Shown here: piece after piece, positions 23,324-31,305 of the stretch
Layout: every line of letters begins with the position of its first letter
Numbering within the stretch: the first letter of the stretch is position 1
Assembly (NCBI GenBank): GCA_036557225.1
Contig: DATBHX010000067.1
Coordinates: forward strand, 1 to 64,000
Reading direction: 5' to 3'
Length of the DNA: 64,000 bases
Source: Angelobacter sp036557225
GTDB taxonomy: Bacteria; Acidobacteriota; Terriglobia; Terriglobales; Acidobacteriaceae
The notes under the pieces: model-generated
What the model was told of the DNA's origin: nothing
What the model saw: the letters and a program-made list of their open reading frames with translations, nothing else
Databases searched by the model: none
Program-made: the position numbers and the translations under genes

Positions 23324-24032
23324 CAAGAACTCCTTCGCGGCAATCATACGCGAGTGCTGCACCAAATAAGTTTCACTTATCTACCAAAGCAAGTAGAAAG
23401 CAGCTAGTTATTCCAAAAGCTAAAGAAATCGTGGTATCGAAAGAAGGATGGTTCCATTTTGGAACTAATCTAAGATTAATCTTAACAAATTTAAATCGAG
23501 AAACTTGCAATCGTTCGTGATAAGACATTACCCCGACAACCAAGCCTTCCGCGTTCTGACAGGAAACTGTTCTTCCGGGCTGATCCTAGTCTCAGAACTG
23601 CTACCCGCCTGAACGAGAAGCTTTCCGCACGCTTTTAGGGGACGCGCGCAGAAATTGGCTGCCGCAATCAATACTGCAATTTGAAAAACCAAAACTGGTT
23701 TGGGTGGTGTGTAGTGTGTCCGGCCAGGTTGCGGGCAACGCTCACACCTGAACTTCATGCGGTGAATCATGCTCTTCCCGGAGTAGTTCACTGTTTCTAC
23801 ACGCCCCGCCAGCCTCCTGGAGGGCAACAGCAATCGAGCGTCAGTCGTGGAAGTCCACCCACGCGCCTGCATCACCGCGAGGGTGACCCACAGACTCCAA
23901 ATCACCCAACTTCCGCAACCCAGAGAATCGGAATGCTTCAACTGTGATCTGCCACAAGGATTTTTCAGTCACCCACGAGACTGCGTCTTGAGTCACAGCC
24001 TGAAAACACCGATTCCCTAAATAGGAGCAAGC
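23324..24032. other. Divergent intergenic region before the multicopper oxidase operon
   Basis: About 700 bases. The left part is AT-rich and contains palindromes at 23450-23484. The centre (23500-23950) is GC-richer; a minus-strand frame of 137 codons exists but is Ser/Arg/Cys-rich, has no ribosome site and no family resemblance, so I do not call it. The right end has AGGAG 5 bases before the ATG at 24033. Confidence 0.5.
23450..23484. promoter_or_regulatory. Two adjacent palindromes, possible operator
   Basis: GTTCC-attttg-like spacer-GGAAC is followed 5 bases later by a perfect 14-bp palindrome TAAGATTAATCTTA. They lie 130 bases upstream of the SDR start (minus strand) and 550 bases upstream of the oxidase start (plus strand), so if functional they more likely control the SDR. 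Confidence 0.35.
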
Positions 24033-26372
24033 ATGTCCCGAAAAGATCGAGATGACAGTATTTGGTTGTCAGAATATTCAGATAAAAGACGAATCCGGGA
24101 CGCGGAAAATGCACGACGAAACCGCGCGGAAATCACTCAGGCACTTTCTCACGGCCAGATTAGACGGCGTGATCTGGTCAAATGGGGCCTGTTCACCAGC
24201 GCCGGCATTATGTTGCCGATCGGCGGTTTAAATCCATTTGTCAGACCCATGTTCGGCCAGAATGCGGCAACTACGCCATCGAGGAGCGCGATCCTTGCGG
24301 ACGATTCTGATAATCAAGGCATCCCTACGGGGCTACCCAAAAGTCCAACGTTTGGTGTCCAGCCATTTACCCAGCCCATGCCGCGTTTCGACGTCCTGGC
24401 GCGCAACGCAGTATCAACATTGAATCCTGCGCCGCAGGCACAGTCCAACCAGACGCAGCAACTGCTTGATCCCGGTTTCGGCTTTCCTGCTGGAACCACA
24501 GGGCCGATCGAAGGCCGTCCTCCGGGGGCGAACTGGGCGCATCAGCGGTTTGCACAGTTCCCACCTCAGGTAGCGATTGAGGTCACCACCAAGCCAGTGA
24601 CCACGAACACTACCTACAATCCCGGTGTAACCTCGGACTTGAATTCTGGAATCAATCCGGCCACGCCCATCCCAGCAAAATTTCATCCCAACTTCCCAAC
24701 TCAGAATGCAAATCGGGTGTGGACGTTCCAGGGCACGTTTCCTCCCAAGCTGACCCAGGTCCGCTATGGCGAACCGGTCCTGTTCCGCCATCACAATGGC
24801 CTGACGACTGACATCACCAATAACGGCGGTTTTGGACGATATACGCTCACCACGCATGAACACAACGCTCATCACGGCGCCGAGAACGATGGCTTCACCG
24901 GAGCCTATTTCTGGCCCAATCAGTTCTACGACTACCACTGGCCATGGGTGCTGGCGGGGTTTACCACCATCAATACTGGCGCCACCGATCCACGGGCGGG
25001 CGCTCCCAGCGACAGTGGCGGAATCAATAAAGTCCCCGGCGACTGGCACGAGACCATGAGCACGCACTGGTTCCATGATCACATGTTCACCTTCACGGAC
25101 CAGAACGTCTACAAGTGCAACGCCGGCATGAACAACATTTACAGTTCGCTGGATCGCGGCGACGAAACTGTGAACGATGGCGTGAACCTGCGTCTGCCCA
25201 GTGGTTCCTCCAATGGGAAGGGCTGGGGCAACCTGGACTTTGACGTCAACCTCATGCTCGCGGACAAAGCCTGGGACGCCAACGGACAGCTCAACATGGA
25301 CACCATCGCTTTTGATGGTTTCCTGGGCGACCAGATGACTGTCAACTTCGCCTGGAAACCGTTCTTCAACGTGTATGCGCGCAGGTATCGCTTCCGGATC
25401 CTGAACGCCAGCGTGTCACGCTTCTTTGTTCTGGCATTGAGTGATAGCTCTCAATTCGTTCAGATCGCGAATGACGGCAACCTGCTGCCTGTGACGGTTC
25501 CTCTGACCCAGACGGACCAGCTTGGCATCGCAGAGCGGTATGACATCGTCATTGATTTCTCCCGCTATAGTGCTGGACAAACCGTGGATCTGGTCAACTT
25601 ACAGGTTCACCAGGACGGTCGTGGACCCGCGAATATCGTGACCGTGGCGCAGGCTCTCCACGGTACGAGCGACCCGGCCGTGGGCGCATTCATGCGCTTC
25701 AAGGTCCTTGGCCCGCCGCTTCAAGCGGACCAGAGCGTGAATTTAACTGCCAATCCTAAAACCGCGCTGATTCCTAATCCCACTTTGCCGGCGACTACGC
25801 GTCAGCGCACGTTCGAATTCAACGACAACGGCGATCAGAACCAGAATGATCCCGTTACTACCTACCTGGGGAATGGTGGAGGGGTCGGTCCCTGGGGCAT
25901 CGAGACCCATAACAGCGGCGGCAGCAGCAGCAGTAGTAGCGTCATTCCCTTTAGCGATACAGGGGGATCACTCCAGGCAGACTACGGCCGAATCAGCTCC
26001 CAACCGGGATTTGGCACAGCCGAAGTCTGGACTCTGCAAGGCGGATCGGGCTGGGACCATCCCATTCATATCCACTTTGAAGAAGGTCAGATCCTCAACC
26101 GCAACGGCAAGAAGCCATCTCCGGCAGAGAGCGGCCGCAAGGACGTATACCGTTTGCGTGACAACGGGCAGGTAACCATCAAAATGCAATTCCGCGATTG
26201 GGGAGGCATGTTCATGGAGCACTGCCACAACACCATGCATGAAGACAATGCCATGCTGTTGCGGTGGGACCTGGATAGCGGAACTCCGTTCCTGAGCCCG
26301 CTGCCGACACCCATCTCAAAACCGACTGGCGTCACTTTCCAGAACCCAGACGAAATTCTTCCTAACGCATGA
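24033..26372 (+). CDS. Exported multicopper oxidase
   Basis: 779 residues. The N-terminal 45 residues are charged, then GQIRRRDLVKWG followed by a hydrophobic stretch (~50-65) forms a Tat-like signal, as expected for a folded copper enzyme. Copper ligands: HEHNAHH (~275-281), HWFHDH (~345-350), HPIHIH (~675-680) and HCHNTMHEDNAM (~729-740), the last with the Cys and the axial-type Met of a type 1 copper site. Three cupredoxin domains are implied. The long insertions and the HEHNAHHG/HCHNTMHEDNAM forms resemble the bacterial large multicopper oxidases of the Mn-oxidase/bilirubin-oxidase-like group, but the substrate is not decided by sequence. It is followed by a SCO-cytochrome c gene 82 bases on, probably one operon. 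Confidence 0.9.
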   Translation: MSRKDRDDSIWLSEYSDKRRIRDAENARRNRAEITQALSHGQIRRRDLVKWGLFTSAGIMLPIGGLNPFVRPMFGQNAATTPSRSAILADDSDNQGIPTGLPKSPTFGVQPFTQPMPRFDVLARNAVSTLNPAPQAQSNQTQQLLDPGFGFPAGTTGPIEGRPPGANWAHQRFAQFPPQVAIEVTTKPVTTNTTYNPGVTSDLNSGINPATPIPAKFHPNFPTQNANRVWTFQGTFPPKLTQVRYGEPVLFRHHNGLTTDITNNGGFGRYTLTTHEHNAHHGAENDGFTGAYFWPNQFYDYHWPWVLAGFTTINTGATDPRAGAPSDSGGINKVPGDWHETMSTHWFHDHMFTFTDQNVYKCNAGMNNIYSSLDRGDETVNDGVNLRLPSGSSNGKGWGNLDFDVNLMLADKAWDANGQLNMDTIAFDGFLGDQMTVNFAWKPFFNVYARRYRFRILNASVSRFFVLALSDSSQFVQIANDGNLLPVTVPLTQTDQLGIAERYDIVIDFSRYSAGQTVDLVNLQVHQDGRGPANIVTVAQALHGTSDPAVGAFMRFKVLGPPLQADQSVNLTANPKTALIPNPTLPATTRQRTFEFNDNGDQNQNDPVTTYLGNGGGVGPWGIETHNSGGSSSSSSVIPFSDTGGSLQADYGRISSQPGFGTAEVWTLQGGSGWDHPIHIHFEEGQILNRNGKKPSPAESGRKDVYRLRDNGQVTIKMQFRDWGGMFMEHCHNTMHEDNAMLLRWDLDSGTPFLSPLPTPISKPTGVTFQNPDEILPNA

Positions 26373-26454
26373 CTTGAACTCCCGACGCGCGTCAGAAATG
26401 GCGCGCGCCGGGACCGAAATTTCGAATCGGAATAGAGGGCCAAAGGAGCACAGC

Positions 26455-27429
26455 ATGTCGTCAAGAAATTGGAAGAATGCAGCCTTAATGTTGCTCATTG
26501 CGATTGCAATCCTTGCCTTTGCAGCCGCGGCCAAACCTGTGGCCGCCAATGGAGAAGCCGGGTCAAACCATTTCCCCAACGTTGAGCTCATCACCCAGGA
26601 CGGAAAAAAAGTCCATTTCTATGACGATCTGATCAAAGGCAAGATCGTCGCCATCGATCTCATTTACACCACCTGCCAGTACTCATGTCCTCTGGAAACG
26701 GCGCGCCTGGCACAGGTGCAGAAGAAGCTCGGTGACCGCGTAGGCAAAGATATCTTTTTTTATTCCATCAGCATTGATCCGGACCACGACACGCCGGAAG
26801 TATTGCGGGCCTACATGGAACAATTTCATGTGGGACCGGGGTGGACCTTTCTGACGGGCAAGAAAGAGGACATTATTTTTCTGGGTAGGAGGCTGGGACT
26901 ATACACCAACCCTTCCGTTAATGCAGATGGCCATATTGCCCATCTCTTGATCGGCAATGATGCTATCGGCCAATGGGTGCGTAGCTCCGCCCTGGACAAT
27001 CCCAGTTTTCAAGCCAGGATGATTGGTGACTTTCTCGATAATTTCAAGCACGCTAACCCGGCCGAGCAGGTGGGCTCGGCTGACGGAAGCGCGCTCAAAA
27101 ACTTCGATAAAGGCAAATATCTATTCGGGAGGGACTGTATTGCCTGCCATACCATTGGACACGGAGACAAGATCGGGCCAGACCTGCTGGGCGTAATGCA
27201 CGTCCGCAGCCGGCAATGGCTGACCGAAATGATCCAGCACCCCGACCAGTTGCTCGAAGAAAAGGACCCTGTTGCAACCGCGCTCTTGAAAAAATACGGC
27301 GTAAGGATGCCCAACATCTACGTGGCTGACGTGGATACTGCGTATATCATCCGCTACATCGAGGAGCAGACCACGGAGCAAGAGAAACAGGCGAGCAATG
27401 GCAACGAGACAAAAGTTGCAAACCAATAA
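26455..27429 (+). CDS. SCO1/SenC-cytochrome c fusion protein
   Basis: 324 residues from ATG 26455 (AAAGGAG 7 bases upstream). An N-terminal signal/anchor (LMLLIAIAILAFAAAAKPVA, ~13-32) is followed by a SCO thioredoxin-like domain with the copper ligands CQYSC (~73-77) and a His around residue 163 in GHIAHLL. Residues ~215-310 form a mono-haem cytochrome c with CIACHTIGHGDKIGPDL (CxxCH at ~228-232) and a candidate axial Met in YGVRMPN (~285). SCO proteins deliver copper to and/or reduce copper sites; the fused haem domain would let it pass electrons. With the upstream oxidase it suggests copper insertion into, or electron flow from, that enzyme. Confidence 0.9.
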   Translation: MSSRNWKNAALMLLIAIAILAFAAAAKPVAANGEAGSNHFPNVELITQDGKKVHFYDDLIKGKIVAIDLIYTTCQYSCPLETARLAQVQKKLGDRVGKDIFFYSISIDPDHDTPEVLRAYMEQFHVGPGWTFLTGKKEDIIFLGRRLGLYTNPSVNADGHIAHLLIGNDAIGQWVRSSALDNPSFQARMIGDFLDNFKHANPAEQVGSADGSALKNFDKGKYLFGRDCIACHTIGHGDKIGPDLLGVMHVRSRQWLTEMIQHPDQLLEEKDPVATALLKKYGVRMPNIYVADVDTAYIIRYIEEQTTEQEKQASNGNETKVANQ

Positions 27430-27432
27430 GCA

Positions 27433-27461
27433 AAAGCGGGGCAGCTCCTTGCCCCGCTTTG
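27433..27461 (+). terminator. Terminator of the oxidase/SCO operon
   Basis: Perfect 11-bp stem AAAGCGGGGCA / TGCCCCGCTTT with a 6-base loop, 4 bases after the stop codon, followed by GTTCAAT (weak T-run). Confidence 0.85.
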
Positions 27462-27598
27462 TTCAATAGAATGCTAATTGTTAGATTCGCGCAACCGATC
27501 TCGGATACTCTACATGCGTTTCCTCAGCATGCCTACGCCGCTTTATGCCTTTAGCACGCGCTGTTCGCGGGCTGAATGCTGATGGCTGATAGCTAGGT

Positions 27599-28606
27599 TC
27601 AATCCGCCATCGCCGGCTCGCGCACTTCATACTTTGAGAACCAGGAAGTCGCGGCCTTCAGACTCGTATTCACGTTCTCGATGTTCTTGACGCCCTCATT
27701 CTGCAGCCATTGTTCGAATGCTTTAGCGCCCTGCTTGGCGTAGACCGGAATGCCGTCTTTCCAGGTTGCGCGTCCACAGAGCACGCCATTGAACTTCACT
27801 CCAGCTTCGGCAGCCAGGGCCAGGCTTTCATTGAACTCGGCGTTGCTGACTCCGGCGGAAAGGTAAATGAAGGGCTTGGCTGCAACTGCGGCGGCTTTGC
27901 GGAAGTGCTCCATTGCTTCTGCTTTGGAGTAGGCCTTCTGGCCGCCGTAAGACTTGGCGCCTTCCACAAATTTCATGTTGACCGGCACTTCCACCTTCAG
28001 AACGTCGACGCCGTATCTGTCTTTGCTGAACTCAGCCATGGAAGCGATCACGATTTCCGGCTTCTTCCTGGCGAATTCCAGGCCTTTTTCATCCTGGCCT
28101 TCTTCATAGCCGACAAACTCCAGAAAAAAGGGAATATCGTTGGCGCGGCATTCGTCGCCAATGCGCTCGACCCAGGCATGCTTCTTGTCATTGATGGCCT
28201 GGCCATCGGTCGGCGTGTAATACAGAAGCACCTTCACGCAGTCGGCGCCGGCTTCCTTCAAGCGGTGGACGGACCAGTTATCGAGCAGGTCCGGCAGACG
28301 GCCAGGGCCGGTCTTGTCATAGCCGGTTTTTTCGTAAGCCAGCAGCAGCCCAGCGTTCTTAGCGCGGCGCTTCGAAGCCGGAAGGCCAAACTCAGGATCG
28401 AGGAGGATCGCGCTGGCGTGTGGCGTAAGCACCTCGGTCACGATCGATTTGAATTCCTCCAGCATCGATTCGCTGACGTCCGATCCTTTTTCTTTGGCCA
28501 GCGATTTTTGCAGCGAGCCGCGCTGGTCCATGGCGGCGGCGGCAATCACGCCGCGACGATCGGAAACAGATTTCATTCCGGCGAGCTTTCCAGGGGTAAG
28601 CTTCAT
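27599..28606 (-). CDS. Tagatose-1,6-bisphosphate aldolase family (LacD-like)
   Basis: 335 residues from ATG 28606 (MKLTPGKLAGMKSVSD); GAGGAG lies 10 bases upstream, while the ATG at 28615 is too close to it. Class I (Schiff-base) aldolase of the LacD/DeoC family: AAAMDQRGSL near the N-terminus, LLDPEFGLPA, a Lys-containing strand CVKVLLYYTPTDG and the FFLEFVGYEEG and VEVPVNMKFVEG segments, all typical of LacD. LacD proteins cleave tagatose 1,6-bisphosphate and often also fructose bisphosphate. No other lactose/galactose genes are nearby, so a glycolytic role is possible. Transcribed alone. Confidence 0.85.
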   Translation of the reverse strand: MKLTPGKLAGMKSVSDRRGVIAAAAMDQRGSLQKSLAKEKGSDVSESMLEEFKSIVTEVLTPHASAILLDPEFGLPASKRRAKNAGLLLAYEKTGYDKTGPGRLPDLLDNWSVHRLKEAGADCVKVLLYYTPTDGQAINDKKHAWVERIGDECRANDIPFFLEFVGYEEGQDEKGLEFARKKPEIVIASMAEFSKDRYGVDVLKVEVPVNMKFVEGAKSYGGQKAYSKAEAMEHFRKAAAVAAKPFIYLSAGVSNAEFNESLALAAEAGVKFNGVLCGRATWKDGIPVYAKQGAKAFEQWLQNEGVKNIENVNTSLKAATSWFSKYEVREPAMAD

Positions 28607-28791
28607 GACACTCATTCTCCTCTTGTTTGCTTGATGCTCGGGCTCAAGCCGGCACCGGGGATTTTGTGCCCAGCAGACGATCTCCACGGCAAATTGTCAT
28701 TGTACTAAAACACGGGGATCTGTTCTTCCCGACGTGGGATAAGGTAAGATTGGCCGGAACGGGGCAGTAAACCTTTCACTTGGAGTCGAAC

Positions 28792-29112
28792 ATGGAATCA
28801 GCGGTTCCATCTCAGCCGAACGCTGGCAATCCAAGCTCCTACAAGGCCTCAACGATTGCCATGGCAATCATTGTCACCCTTGCGGTCTTGATATCCATTG
28901 TCGCTCAATGGAAGATTTTCAGTTTTGTTCAGAAAGTGATTGCGATAGCGCTGATGCTGAACCTTTCGCGTGGACCGGTCATAGGTTTGCCTTGGCTCTT
29001 CAGGAGGTGGACAAGGGAAAGCAAGAAGTCGATATGGGAAAGCGATCCTGACCAGATTGCTCAGGCCGGATATATCTGCCTATTGCTGGTCATCATGCTC
29101 TTTGCCCGCTAA
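28792..29112 (+). CDS. Small hypothetical membrane protein
   Basis: 106 residues from ATG 28792; GGAG lies 6 bases before it. A Ser/Pro/Asn-rich N-terminus is followed by two hydrophobic segments (AMAIIVTLAVLISIVAQWK at ~20-38 and VQKVIAIALMLNLSRGPVI) and a third near the C-terminus (AGYICLLLVIMLFAR), with a basic loop (RRWTRESKK). No family recognised. It reads toward the convergent rph gene, ending 15 bases from it. Confidence 0.6.
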   Translation: MESAVPSQPNAGNPSSYKASTIAMAIIVTLAVLISIVAQWKIFSFVQKVIAIALMLNLSRGPVIGLPWLFRRWTRESKKSIWESDPDQIAQAGYICLLLVIMLFAR

Positions 29113-29127
29113 CCCTGCCCGATTTGC

Positions 29128-29883
29128 CTACTGCCGCAGCGGCAGCTGCGCCAGCACCGCCCTTTGCTTGGCGATCAGCGACTCAATCCCCTTGGCGGCA
29201 AAATCCATCATCTTCTTGAGCTGGGCTTCGTCAAACGGATGTTGCTCCGCTGTAGCCTGGACCTCCACGATCTTCCGGCCGCCGGTCATCACAAAGTTCA
29301 GGTCAACTTCCGCCTGGGAATCCTCTTCGTAGCACAGGTCGAGCAGCACCGCGCCTTCCACAACACCCACGCTAATGGCGGCAACAAAATCGCGGATCGG
29401 CGCAGCCGAGAGCGTACCGGCTTCCACCAGCTTCTGCATGGCCAGGCCCAGGGCCACGAATGCCCCGGTGATGGAGGCTGTGCGTGTGCCGCCGTCGGCC
29501 TGGATTACGTCACAGTCGAGCGTGATGGTGCGCTCGCCCAGCTGTTTCAGGTCGACCACCGCCCGCATGGCGCGCCCAATCAGCCGCTGGATCTCATGCG
29601 TGCGTCCGCTCTGGCGTCCGCGGCTGGCTTCACGGGGCGTACGGGTCAGGGTGGAGCGCGGCAGCATAGAATACTCAGCAGTGATCCAGCCCTTGCCTGA
29701 GCCTTTCATGAAGCTGGGAACGCTCTCCTCGATCGAGGCAGTGCAGATCACCCGCGTGTTGCCGACTTCAATCAGCGCGGAGCCTTCGGCCGTGGAGATA
29801 AATTCAGGCACAATGTTGACCGGACGCATCTGCTCGGGCGTCCGATTGTCCGAGCGAAAAAATATGTCTTTGCTATTTTTCAA
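29128..29883 (-). CDS. rph: Ribonuclease PH
   Basis: Phosphorolytic 3' exoribonuclease that trims tRNA 3' ends. 251 residues if started at TTG 29883 (next choice TTG 29889), which keeps the conserved N-terminal FRSDNRTPEQMRPVNI; here Asn replaces the usual Gly of RxDGR. A longer frame exists but overlaps murI extensively. Typical RPH segments: TAEGSALIEVGNTRVICTASIEE, YSMLPRSTLTRTPRE, GRTHEIQRLIGRAMRA and LDCDVIQADGGTRTASITGA (catalytic/phosphate-binding). The 5' end overlaps the last codons of murI by 11 bases, so translation is probably coupled. It is the last gene of the minus-strand cluster from 34008. Confidence 0.93.
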   Translation of the reverse strand: MKNSKDIFFRSDNRTPEQMRPVNIVPEFISTAEGSALIEVGNTRVICTASIEESVPSFMKGSGKGWITAEYSMLPRSTLTRTPREASRGRQSGRTHEIQRLIGRAMRAVVDLKQLGERTITLDCDVIQADGGTRTASITGAFVALGLAMQKLVEAGTLSAAPIRDFVAAISVGVVEGAVLLDLCYEEDSQAEVDLNFVMTGGRKIVEVQATAEQHPFDEAQLKKMMDFAAKGIESLIAKQRAVLAQLPLRQ

Positions 29884-30712
29884 TGTCAACCAACTCGACG
29901 TTTTCAATCGCGCAGCCCAGGAATTTTCCGCCCAGCCGTTTGAACTTCTCCACCGAATCGGTGGCGTAACAGCGTAACCCGCCGGGCTGCGATTGCTCAG
30001 GTTTTTTTTCAAGCAGCTCAACGACCTTTGCCGCAGTGGACTCTGCCGAATCCACGATCTCAACTCGAGCCGGCACCACGCGGCGTAAAAGCGGCCGTAG
30101 CAACGGATAATGCGTGCACCCCAGTACGAGCACGTCGGCCTCATGGGCGCCATCTCGAAACAGCTCGTCCATATAGATGTGGGCCACCTGCTCGGTCACC
30201 GGATGCTCCACCCAGCCTTCTTCCACCAGCGGCACAAAAAGCGGACAGGCTTTCTCTGTGGCCTCGAGCCCAAGCCGGTGCAGAGCCTTCTGATACGCAT
30301 GGCTGGCGACCGTAGCTTCAGTTGCGATCACAGCCGTGTTCCTTGATTTTGAAATCGCCGCGGCCCGCTGGGCTCCCGGCTCAATCACGCCGACCACGGG
30401 AACTTTTACTGAATCTCTTATTTCGTCAAATGCCAATGCAGTCGCGGTATTGCAAGCGATTACCAGCATGTCAATTCCGCATTCTTCCAGAAAACGTGCA
30501 GCCGCAGTCGCGTACGTGGCTACCGTGCGCACGGACTTGGCGCCGTAAGGCAGATGGGCCGTGTCGCCGAAGTAAAGATAGTCGGCGCCGGGAAGTACCT
30601 TGCCTAGTTCGCGCAGCACGGTCAGGCCGCCGAAGCCGGAGTCAAACACTCCAATACGGGACCCCGGAACGCGCTGGTTTTGCGTGTTCTGGGGCGGAAT
30701 CGTGGTGGCCAT
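29873..30712 (-). CDS. murI: Glutamate racemase
   Basis: Makes D-glutamate for peptidoglycan. 279 residues, with FDSGFGGLTVLREL (~23-36; the Asp is a substrate contact), FGDTAHLPYG, the first catalytic Cys in VIACNTATALAF, and the second in LGCTHYPLLRPL, then IVDSAE. Both catalytic cysteines are present, so it should be active. A Met-Ala-Thr-rich N-terminus of ~18 residues precedes the conserved domain. It lies 2 bases after the GerMN gene and overlaps rph; the cluster otherwise holds a peptidoglycan amidase, so its context is cell-wall metabolism. Confidence 0.95.
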   Translation of the reverse strand: MATTIPPQNTQNQRVPGSRIGVFDSGFGGLTVLRELGKVLPGADYLYFGDTAHLPYGAKSVRTVATYATAAARFLEECGIDMLVIACNTATALAFDEIRDSVKVPVVGVIEPGAQRAAAISKSRNTAVIATEATVASHAYQKALHRLGLEATEKACPLFVPLVEEGWVEHPVTEQVAHIYMDELFRDGAHEADVLVLGCTHYPLLRPLLRRVVPARVEIVDSAESTAAKVVELLEKKPEQSQPGGLRCYATDSVEKFKRLGGKFLGCAIENVELVDIEK

Positions 30713-30714
30713 CC

Positions 30715-31305
30715 TTATTCAAACTCCCTGGCTAATTCGTGAACGGCATTGGTCTGGTAAAAAGACATCAGGTCTGCGTGCCCGGCGAGCGTGTCGCGCT
30801 CCTTGCCCTCGACCAGGAATTTTACTTTGTTCACGCCCGGCACGTTCGCTGACAGTGTTTCGATCAGCGAAGCCAGCGTCATCTCTTCGAGAAGAATTCC
30901 TGAAGGATGCCCATCGGCGAATTGCGCGGTGGTATCCACCACCAGGGTGTCATTGCCGATGAAATACACATCGCGAATGTCAGCCCCCTGGGCCAGCGGA
31001 TGTGGCGATGGATTCTGTAAGTACTGCGCCAGCACCGCGCGTAGTGTCTGCTTTGCCCTCAGCCCGCGATCGGCAGGCAGAAAGACATCGGCCGGCCGCC
31101 AGCGCAGCGCCTGATCGTCGTCATACGCCACCAGTACTTGAATATGCTCTTGCTTTCCTGTAACTACGGGAACTACTGGCGCGCTGTCAGGCGCCTGGAT
31201 CGACATCGCCTCTTCCCGATGCGTAAGCTGAATAATCACTACGCCGCTAATGAGGATAGCGAGCAGCACCAGCGCCATCGTGATCTGAAAATGCCGGGGA
31301 ATCAC
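30715..31305 (-). CDS. GerMN-domain membrane-anchored protein
   Basis: 196 residues. An N-terminal membrane anchor (ITMALVLLAILISGVVIIQL, ~8-27) is followed by a periplasmic linker and a GerMN domain (~60-180: LRAVLAQYLQNPSPHPL, IRDVYFIGNDTLVVDTTAQF, LASLIETLSANVPGVNKVKF). GerMN is the fold of spore germination/sporulation protein GerM, also found in non-sporulating bacteria next to cell-wall amidases. The start ATGA overlaps the end of the amidase gene, and murI follows after 2 bases. A structural or regulatory role in wall remodelling is inferred from context. Confidence 0.82.
   Translation of the reverse strand: MIPRHFQITMALVLLAILISGVVIIQLTHREEAMSIQAPDSAPVVPVVTGKQEHIQVLVAYDDDQALRWRPADVFLPADRGLRAKQTLRAVLAQYLQNPSPHPLAQGADIRDVYFIGNDTLVVDTTAQFADGHPSGILLEEMTLASLIETLSANVPGVNKVKFLVEGKERDTLAGHADLMSFYQTNAVHELAREFE

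Noticed and set aside
23528..23941. Minus-strand frame of 137 codons in the SDR/oxidase gap
   Set aside because: Composition is not protein-like, no ribosome site, no recognisable motif apart from a chance Cys pair.
27710..28708. Plus-strand frame of 332 codons opposite the LacD-like aldolase
   Set aside because: The minus-strand aldolase has family motifs throughout; the opposite frame is a shadow despite its length.
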